Shown in pieces: positions 62,101-64,000 of a stretch of DNA of 64,000 nucleotides (the first letter of the stretch is position 1; the number at the start of each line of letters is the position of its first letter). The translations under genes were made by a program, and so were the position numbers. The notes under the pieces were generated by a model. It ran no database searches. It saw nothing but the letters and a program-made list of their open reading frames with translations, and had not been told where the DNA came from. The stretch is from the NCBI RefSeq assembly GCF_001039355.2, contig NW_019775869.1, positions 186,001 to 250,000 on the forward strand, read 5' to 3'. Source of the DNA: Lingula anatina (taxonomy: Eukaryota > Brachiopoda > Lingulata > Lingulida > Lingulidae).

Positions 62101-62662
62101 TGTATTTCAATTCACTGTGATTGAAAATTTTTCGTTTTTTATGATGTATTTAAGAAGGAATTTACACCAGGATTTTGTTTTCGTTTTGATCACCAAAAGT
62201 TAGATTGCAGATATGGTGCTACCCTTAAATCTATTCATCATCTTGTTATGTGGCATGGTTGTTCATTCAACAGAATCAAATATGAGTTCCAAGGTTGAAG
62301 CCAATAATTTTAGGCAATTTCTGAGGACCTACATATTTCTTTAATTATCCCAGTTACATGTTTTGTCTTAAATGTTAAAATGAAAATTGATGAAATTTGC
62401 TTTCATCCTTTTGTTTATTTTCCAGTACTTAATCAGGGCAACCTGCCACTGTCAGGTTTTACACGGCGCCTTTTCCTGCAAGTGTTACTGGAGGATGAAA
62501 AGATCCTGGTGGCATTCAAGTCCTCGTCATCTCTGTACAAGGGCACCAGTAATGCCTCCACCAGTGTACTGCAGCATCCCAAGTTTGGAGCAGGGCACAA
62601 GTTCCGCACCATGGAGCTCAGCTTGCAGATGACATGTGGAGAGGTCCTGTCTAAAGTTTCAG
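37075..62662 (+). CDS. BIRC6: BIRC6/BRUCE/Apollon, exons 1-44 (5' part of gene)
   Basis: Giant cytosolic inhibitor-of-apoptosis protein and E2/E3 ubiquitin ligase; the vertebrate and fly proteins bind and ubiquitinate caspases and IAP antagonists, and it also acts in autophagy and cytokinesis. I join 44 exons, all GT-AG, every phase matching, into 3,944 open codons collinear with human BIRC6 (4,857 aa). Visible parts: N-terminal beta-propeller with an inserted BIR zinc domain (about 242-310; C281, C284, H301, C308); CBM-like beta-sandwich regions (about 962-1110, 1660-1790, 3235-3370); a coiled coil plus TP-rich segment (1535-1612); long helical solenoid. The catalytic UBC domain and about 900 residues should follow beyond the window. 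Introns are short to medium and AT-rich with no nested gene seen. Confidence 0.97.
37684..37715. repeat. Poly-A run in BIRC6 intron 1
   Basis: 32 consecutive A in the 1.6-kb first intron; the rest of that intron shows nothing recognisable. Confidence 0.9.
38873..39054 (+). CDS. BIRC6: BIRC6 exon 2
   Basis: Residues 65-125. KDKVLFTDGLSVGVRKDLSG and MLLLDTLLQAPV match human VDKVIFVDDYAVGCRKDLNG and ILLLDTALQTPV. The donor GAG|GTCAAT is weak. Confidence 0.95.
39331..39468 (+). CDS. BIRC6: BIRC6 exon 3
   Basis: Residues 126-171, acidic helical segment ending NHKVAK, as in human ANHKVAK. Phase 0 on both sides. Confidence 0.94.
39853..40103 (+). CDS. BIRC6: BIRC6 exon 4 (BIR domain begins)
   Basis: Residues 172-254. 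LPHHTLKSVCSTLMTELKK, LPVASAV, RSMMYSEAARR and FTSWPH are close to human; RRASFTSW (242-249) opens the BIR domain. Confidence 0.96.
40302..40430 (+). CDS. BIRC6: BIRC6 exon 5 (BIR core)
   Basis: Residues 255-297. GFYHQPNSVGDDRAMCFTCS then VCLVCWEPTDEP, almost identical to human. Carries zinc ligands C281 and C284. Confidence 0.97.
40806..40879 (+). CDS. BIRC6: BIRC6 exon 6 (BIR end)
   Basis: Residues 298-322, WSEHERHSPGCPFVKGQFTQ then NVPLS. Supplies zinc ligands H301 and C308, completing the CX2CX16HX6C BIR pattern, so the caspase/IBM-binding domain is intact. Confidence 0.97.
41187..41236 (+). CDS. BIRC6: BIRC6 exon 7
   Basis: Residues 323-339, a 50-nt exon: VTYATEPAQVHGISQEK aligns with human VTLATSPAQFPC. 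Shorter than the human counterpart. Confidence 0.88.
41537..41711. mobile_element. Interspersed repeat fragment in BIRC6 intron 7
   Basis: About 175 bp running GATCTGGATCACCACCAAAA, through AACTTTTTGAGTTAT, ACAGACAAACAAACAGG and AACCTCCTTGGAGGAGATAA. I recall this kind of sequence as a dispersed repeat in many marine invertebrate genomes. Family not assigned from sequence alone. Confidence 0.6.
41747..41842 (+). CDS. BIRC6: BIRC6 exon 8 (propeller blade)
   Basis: Residues 340-371. NLVATSSTHGYVIVWDIGCQ is a WD40-type strand pair matching human HFLAAATKRGKICIWDVSKL. Phase 0 both sides. Confidence 0.95.
42205..42293 (+). CDS. BIRC6: BIRC6 exon 9
   Basis: Residues 372-400, KHIELNIDPGDPLIKVTMGA onward, corresponding to human VHLKFEINAYDPAIV. 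Confidence 0.9.
42535..42689 (+). CDS. BIRC6: BIRC6 exon 10
   Basis: Residues 401-452, Ser/Glu/Pro/Gly-rich low complexity and probably disordered. It sits where human BIRC6 has a long acidic Ser-rich loop but cannot be aligned by eye. Open frame and phases support it. Confidence 0.82.
42957..44096 (+). CDS. BIRC6: BIRC6 exon 11 (largest exon here)
   Basis: Residues 453-832 (1,140 nt). A divergent acidic first half, then conserved blocks: YMPQIMEVDEEPE, GRVVQCVPLPEPV, HILPVSDNHHLLVVVAPT, GGCILLYKINFDTQTPTLE, and DEGQKFVSLTYCTG (human EQDTFVSVIYCSG). These are later propeller blades separated by long loops. Confidence 0.96.
44285..44452 (+). CDS. BIRC6: BIRC6 exon 12
   Basis: Residues 833-888. 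ERLCACTGHGKLSFFQV matches human DRLCACTKGGELHFLQI; then a Ser/Asp-rich loop. The acceptor is the less common TGTAAG. Confidence 0.93.
44701..44920 (+). CDS. BIRC6: BIRC6 exon 13
   Basis: Residues 889-961. ELTQFENLIPRFTATVPPCW and RRHPQHLQQQGEALQHTRSW are very close to human; the His/Gln-rich stretch is ancestral, not a local repeat. Confidence 0.97.
45073..45559 (+). CDS. BIRC6: BIRC6 exon 14 (first CBM-like beta-sandwich)
   Basis: Residues 962-1124. DEHLFELVLPRPCTVGHVDI, NIQVTLLKQN and ILCGPVDLASHVDLSGKSGL match human. A Lys/Glu/Asp-rich insert (about 1010-1055) is the variable loop. Confidence 0.96.
45743..45972 (+). CDS. BIRC6: BIRC6 exon 15
   Basis: Residues 1125-1200. Low-complexity linker, then ENIKGCDWLAEISVTIRKTK, equal to human ENLRGCDLLQEVSVTIRRFK. 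Confidence 0.95.
46283..46459 (+). CDS. BIRC6: BIRC6 exon 16
   Basis: Residues 1201-1259. RLQRCTMLEMPGFHEHLLLA and MALDILCWIAAIH match human RVQRCAMLQFSEFHEKLVNT and LVLDTLCWLAGVH: start of the helical solenoid. Confidence 0.95.
46766..46891 (+). CDS. BIRC6: BIRC6 exon 17
   Basis: Residues 1260-1301 ending GGRSIAHKCAKLVALCLE, as human AGRSIAHKCARFLALCIS. Confidence 0.96.
47048..47145. repeat. (ATT)n microsatellite in BIRC6 intron 17
   Basis: About 32 perfect ATT units ending only 22 bp before the exon 18 acceptor AG. A minus-strand frame across it reads poly-Asn and is not a gene. Confidence 0.95.
47168..47422 (+). CDS. BIRC6: BIRC6 exon 18
   Basis: Residues 1302-1386, solenoid helices; FSFALLTALLNCLPLLPL, LRWFFTVLN and TPLDALLKS match human FGPVLLKALLDNMSFLPA, VYWYFVLLN and TPMEALLQT. 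Confidence 0.95.
47652..47868 (+). CDS. BIRC6: BIRC6 exon 19
   Basis: Residues 1387-1459. FGLYGHPCDPDLFDVEMP matches human YGLYSSPFDPVLFDLEMS, followed by a Ser-rich linker. Confidence 0.95.
48116..48227 (+). CDS. BIRC6: BIRC6 exon 20
   Basis: Residues 1460-1496. SLLEVEPLHFTCHATSDGTR matches human GLLEVEPLHFTCVSTSDGTR almost exactly. Confidence 0.97.
48409..48839 (+). CDS. BIRC6: BIRC6 exon 21 (coiled coil and TP-rich motif)
   Basis: Residues 1497-1640. A six-Ala tract, a Gln/Lys/Leu coiled coil (about 1535-1582) and PKTTPLFMTPPVTPPNEA (1597-1614), which is nearly invariant to human and offers several proline-directed Ser/Thr kinase sites. Confidence 0.97.
49092..49433 (+). CDS. BIRC6: BIRC6 exon 22 (second CBM-like beta-sandwich)
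   Basis: Residues 1641-1754. VIERMHSGARRFVVLDFGKP, ILLTDVVIPACGDLASLSID and HGEEIDGMRLVIASDIG are among the best-conserved stretches of the protein. Confidence 0.98.
49631..50433 (+). CDS. BIRC6: BIRC6 exon 23
   Basis: Residues 1755-2021. GTFYGHSFILPWE, LQEDIQCRYSLACTRLQSLV, QLQLQLNLAQRAIERLQKAL and CEALFKHICVFGTRRMQIHA then GLLLVRVGG all match human. Confidence 0.98.
50723..50868 (+). CDS. BIRC6: BIRC6 exon 24
   Basis: Residues 2022-2070. VLESLLTLLGKILSPL matches human VLESLLNLLDNLLSPL. Confidence 0.95.
51043..51231 (+). CDS. BIRC6: BIRC6 exon 25 (Gly/Ser/Asn linker)
   Basis: Residues 2071-2133. LDMDLVGWVLLFLSRTMD matches human LDIPMISWVVMLVSRLLD; the rest is a Gly/Ser/Asn/Asp-rich disordered linker peculiar to this lineage or fast evolving. 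Confidence 0.9.
51542..51819 (+). CDS. BIRC6: BIRC6 exon 26
   Basis: Residues 2134-2226. ARWDFIQGD and LAKRLMHHKSKLIELQKAKK (human RKQLVHHKQQLNLLKAKQKA), a long charged helix. Confidence 0.94.
52122..52346 (+). CDS. BIRC6: BIRC6 exon 27
   Basis: Residues 2227-2301. HFKDIMQIRRIDAEVLRKKP and GLIALLLSMDFTCNVDLFLI then ACK match human HFKDLIRLRRTAEW and KLVLFLLSMDFTCHADLLLF. Confidence 0.97.
52625..52808 (+). CDS. BIRC6: BIRC6 exon 28
   Basis: Residues 2302-2362. VVARITNSTRPAITLSE and LTWGGPWSGHAITCMIQDVL match human VLARIANATRPTIHLCE and ISWGGAWAQYSLTCMLQDIL. The acceptor AAAAG is poor in pyrimidines. Confidence 0.96.
53083..53235 (+). CDS. BIRC6: BIRC6 exon 29
   Basis: Residues 2363-2413, acidic Ser-rich linker; DDSIHHSASLPQID corresponds to human DDSLQQSSVQLLE. 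Confidence 0.88.
53565..53811 (+). CDS. BIRC6: BIRC6 exon 30
   Basis: Residues 2414-2495, acidic and Pro-rich (TPPELLPPMPMPPLEGDATP), fast evolving, in the place of the human EIDLELLQDLMEVDIDPLDI region. Supported mainly by frame, phases and splice sites. Confidence 0.85.
54169..54412 (+). CDS. BIRC6: BIRC6 exon 31
   Basis: Residues 2496-2577. A Lys/Met/Asn-rich basic stretch, then AAMDARLEFRVDWNAELKLR, which anchors to human ALDARLEVGLEQQAELMLK. The human aromatic WYDYWGADYG block is not seen. Confidence 0.88.
54870..55031 (+). CDS. BIRC6: BIRC6 exon 32
   Basis: Residues 2578-2631. VMQSLEAESVQSAI matches human MMSTLEADSILQAL, then a Pro/Ser linker. Confidence 0.9.
55352..55801 (+). CDS. 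BIRC6: BIRC6 exon 33
   Basis: Residues 2632-2781. CFDNLFMQLYRHRVNLDTIL and SRVPMIPLSQAAVASLLTAL, VLIKFLTGVS match human CFNKLFSMLQVHHVQLESLL, NRIPVISLNQASITSFLTVL and VLVKFLSGTS. Confidence 0.97.
56004..56131 (+). CDS. BIRC6: BIRC6 exon 34
   Basis: Residues 2782-2823. VGPFATKMFHEFLVRLQL and LMLKLVYMLTTER match human VGPTATQAMQEFLTRLQV and FLLKLIHILSTER. Confidence 0.96.
56372..57354 (+). CDS. BIRC6: BIRC6 exon 35
   Basis: Residues 2824-3151. GPLDAQCKLLDYVLDQQYDS, SCFGGLFSSLLRPGDSKSMV, ALSFCNSSTMATILCTSGLQ and KLSEPLLWFILRVLD are strongly conserved; the middle (about 2940-3005) is an acidic Ser/Thr linker. Confidence 0.98.
57594..57782 (+). CDS. BIRC6: BIRC6 exon 36
   Basis: Residues 3152-3214. 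GGVEVICRNLVQSNRRVIST and EAAEGLQNFAPLG match human GGVQLICNNMVTSTRAIVNT and DNAEGIHNFAPLG. Confidence 0.97.
58393..58593 (+). CDS. BIRC6: BIRC6 exon 37 (third CBM-like region)
   Basis: Residues 3215-3281. ASPPHRRARSAAWSYHYYPD then EAWVDLTIQLPCAVLLKEVQ match human TPPHRRARSAAWSYIFLPEE and AWCDLTIHLPAAVLLKEIHI. Confidence 0.98.
58985..59261 (+). CDS. BIRC6: BIRC6 exon 38
   Basis: Residues 3282-3373. CPAAVSVEVSRD, PVVTSGLTFIKIQLLKPEVA and LGLSQ-like VGLSQILLMGYTAFG match human; ends the third beta-sandwich. Confidence 0.97.
59553..59800 (+). CDS. BIRC6: BIRC6 exon 39
   Basis: Residues 3374-3456. SIGWLRLLHHCLSHVEAM and SNIEAVLLKIGLHSTDMGLA then LLDNLLRN match human SIGWLRLLHHCLTHISDL and PNIEVVLVKIGLQSTRIGLK. 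Confidence 0.98.
60085..60424 (+). CDS. BIRC6: BIRC6 exon 40
   Basis: Residues 3457-3569. LLHGKVNGVANDSTIDIIYQ and HIHCIASVFWHSQELTLNYN match human LLFGRLNGLSSDSTIDILYQ and HLHCVAAILWHSYELLVEYD. Confidence 0.97.
60644..61188 (+). CDS. BIRC6: BIRC6 exon 41
   Basis: Residues 3570-3751. SLYEWSAVLPASSTLKTAVD, HPEYFSCLMEWMGI, SMTDDSK and HLATLGVACQSESAVRQLLE match human; the last part (KKGSRRKESVESLASG) is a basic linker. Confidence 0.97.
61410..61606 (+). CDS. BIRC6: BIRC6 exon 42
   Basis: Residues 3752-3817. LTADLVAPVLHFFTTV and VMKDWLGDNEGNIFWSVLLN match human ITADLVAPILRFLTEV and IMKDWLGGSEVNPLWTALLF. Confidence 0.97.
61888..62032 (+). CDS. BIRC6: BIRC6 exon 43
   Basis: Residues 3818-3865. 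GHQRAAIESAAVVFFTKVVT, CHSTNQKLFAQVLCDV match human TQQRTAIENATVAFFLQCIS and CHPNNQKLMAQVLCEL. Confidence 0.97.
62426..62662 (+). CDS. BIRC6: BIRC6 exon 44 (last visible exon)
   Basis: Residues 3866-3944. NLPLSGFTRRLFLQVLLEDE, SSLYKGTSNASTSVLQHPKF and GAGHKFRTMELSLQMT match human GNISGFIRRLFLQLMLEDEK and GAGHKFRTLHLPVSTT. Ends with donor G|GTAATT, so the gene continues to the right. Confidence 0.97.
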
Positions 62663-62882
62663 GTAATTTTTTTTAAGAAGATCATGTGAATGCATGCAAA
62701 TAAGCATTTTGTATTTGTTTTTTCCCCACTAACTTGATTTTAACTGTGGAAATGATAAGCCAGGCAATAGTGATACTTTAGATTTGCTTGATACTGTACT
62801 TTCCTTTTTTGTGCATTTTCCAAGGTCATAATCTTTTATATCAGCATGCATTCTAGGAGACATGATTTCTTTATTATATCAT

Positions 62883-63310
62883 TATTGTACCACCAGCGTT
62901 AGCGCTGGCGATACACATGGTTTTAGTCCCGTCCGGTCTGTTCCGCCGGCTCCGCCGGCTCCTGCGGCTCCGCCGCCATGTTACCATTACCGCTTCTCCT
63001 CCTAGACGGTAAGGGTCCCCATACCCATCTCTTGGATTTAGGTCACCTATAATCTCAACTCGTTCCACGTAAAATTTGGGCTTTGTCGGTATTGGGGTCT
63101 AGGTGTGGCACTCATTGCAATGCACCCTTGTCCAAAAATGGCAAAATTAAATGCTAATTATCTACCCTACGGAAGGAATTATGGGAAAAATTTCTACAGA
63201 CGGCTTTCCAAAAGTCATATGTGTAGATTTCAAATATGCCCTTGGATTTGACCTTTGACCTTTATTTCAAGGTCAAACGGGCAAAAATTTTCAAAAAAAT
63301 GAATTTTTTT
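62883..63310. mobile_element. Probable interspersed repeat abutting the assembly gap
   Basis: Sharp change of composition in BIRC6 intron 44: a perfect hairpin CCAGCG-TTAG-CGCTGG (62893-62908), a GC-rich 9-bp tandem array (CCGCCGGCT units, 62943-62978), then TTTGACCTTTGACCTTT / TTTCAAGGTCAAA inverted motifs just before the gap. Looks like one end of a transposable element whose other end is in the gap; family unknown. Confidence 0.5.
62943..62978. repeat. 9-bp GC-rich tandem repeat
   Basis: Four units of the type CCGCCGGCT, in an otherwise AT-rich intron. The minus-strand frame here reads as an Arg-Ser repeat and is not a gene. Confidence 0.75.
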
Positions 63311-64000
63311 NNNNNNNNNNNNNNNNNNNNNNNNNNNNNNNNNNNNNNNNNNNNNNNNNNNNNNNNNNNNNNNNNNNNNNNNNNNNNNNNNNNNNNNNNN
63401 NNNNNNNNNNNNNNNNNNNNNNNNNNNNNNNNNNNNNNNNNNNNNNNNNNNNNNNNNNNNNNNNNNNNNNNNNNNNNNNNNNNNNNNNNNNNNNNNNNNN
63501 NNNNNNNNNNNNNNNNNNNNNNNNNNNNNNNNNNNNNNNNNNNNNNNNNNNNNNNNNNNNNNNNNNNNNNNNNNNNNNNNNNNNNNNNNNNNNNNNNNNN
63601 NNNNNNNNNNNNNNNNNNNNNNNNNNNNNNNNNNNNNNNNNNNNNNNNNNNNNNNNNNNNNNNNNNNNNNNNNNNNNNNNNNNNNNNNNNNNNNNNNNNN
63701 NNNNNNNNNNNNNNNNNNNNNNNNNNNNNNNNNNNNNNNNNNNNNNNNNNNNNNNNNNNNNNNNNNNNNNNNNNNNNNNNNNNNNNNNNNNNNNNNNNNN
63801 NNNNNNNNNNNNNNNNNNNNNNNNNNNNNNNNNNNNNNNNNNNNNNNNNNNNNNNNNNNNNNNNNNNNNNNNNNNNNNNNNNNNNNNNNNNNNNNNNNNN
63901 NNNNNNNNNNNNNNNNNNNNNNNNNNNNNNNNNNNNNNNNNNNNNNNNNNNNNNNNNNNNNNNNNNNNNNNNNNNNNNNNNNNNNNNNNNNNNNNNNNNN
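63311..64000. other. Assembly gap
   Basis: 690 N to the end of the window. The gap size may be arbitrary. It interrupts BIRC6 intron 44. Confidence 0.99.

Overview
The window is nuclear genomic DNA from an invertebrate animal, taken from a draft assembly (two single N bases inside homopolymer or low-quality sequence, and a 690-base N gap at the right end). It is AT-rich, has long introns with canonical GT-AG sites, and is full of short foldback transposons and microsatellites. Three protein-coding genes can be read with confidence, all closest in my recall to vertebrate counterparts that are shared across bilaterians. The repeat style and divergence suggest a marine invertebrate (lophotrochozoan or invertebrate deuterostome); I cannot place it further.

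Layout. (1) 1-4920: no recognisable gene; repeats, including a nearly perfect 78-bp inverted repeat about 2.06 kb apart. (2) 4921-22967, plus strand: a two-exon gene for a THIK-type two-pore-domain potassium channel (KCNK12/13 family), split by a 16.8-kb intron exactly inside the first selectivity-filter GFG, followed by a 3' region up to about 24.5 kb. (3) 24.5-33.1 kb: intergenic DNA rich in foldback elements and a 33-36 bp minisatellite, with one uncharacterised intact 119-codon ORF on the minus strand (31970-32329). (4) 33138-36796, minus strand: a complete seven-exon tubulin folding cofactor B gene (TBCB, 250 aa). (5) 36797-37074: a 278-bp divergent promoter holding a CRE palindrome, a CTCGCGAGA element and a TISU/YY1-like element over the next start codon. 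(6) 37075 to beyond the window, plus strand: the first 44 coding exons (3,944 complete codons, every junction in frame) of BIRC6/BRUCE/Apollon, the giant BIR-domain E2/E3 ubiquitin ligase that restrains caspases. Its C-terminal UBC domain lies past the gap.

How the genes relate. TBCB and BIRC6 are head to head and probably share one CpG-containing promoter. The channel gene is simply a neighbour on the sequence evidence. No prokaryotic-type system, CRISPR array or operon is present. The most unusual items are the compact TISU-type divergent promoter, several TIR elements with visible target-site duplications, the dimeric minisatellite, and the orphan Cys-rich ORF.
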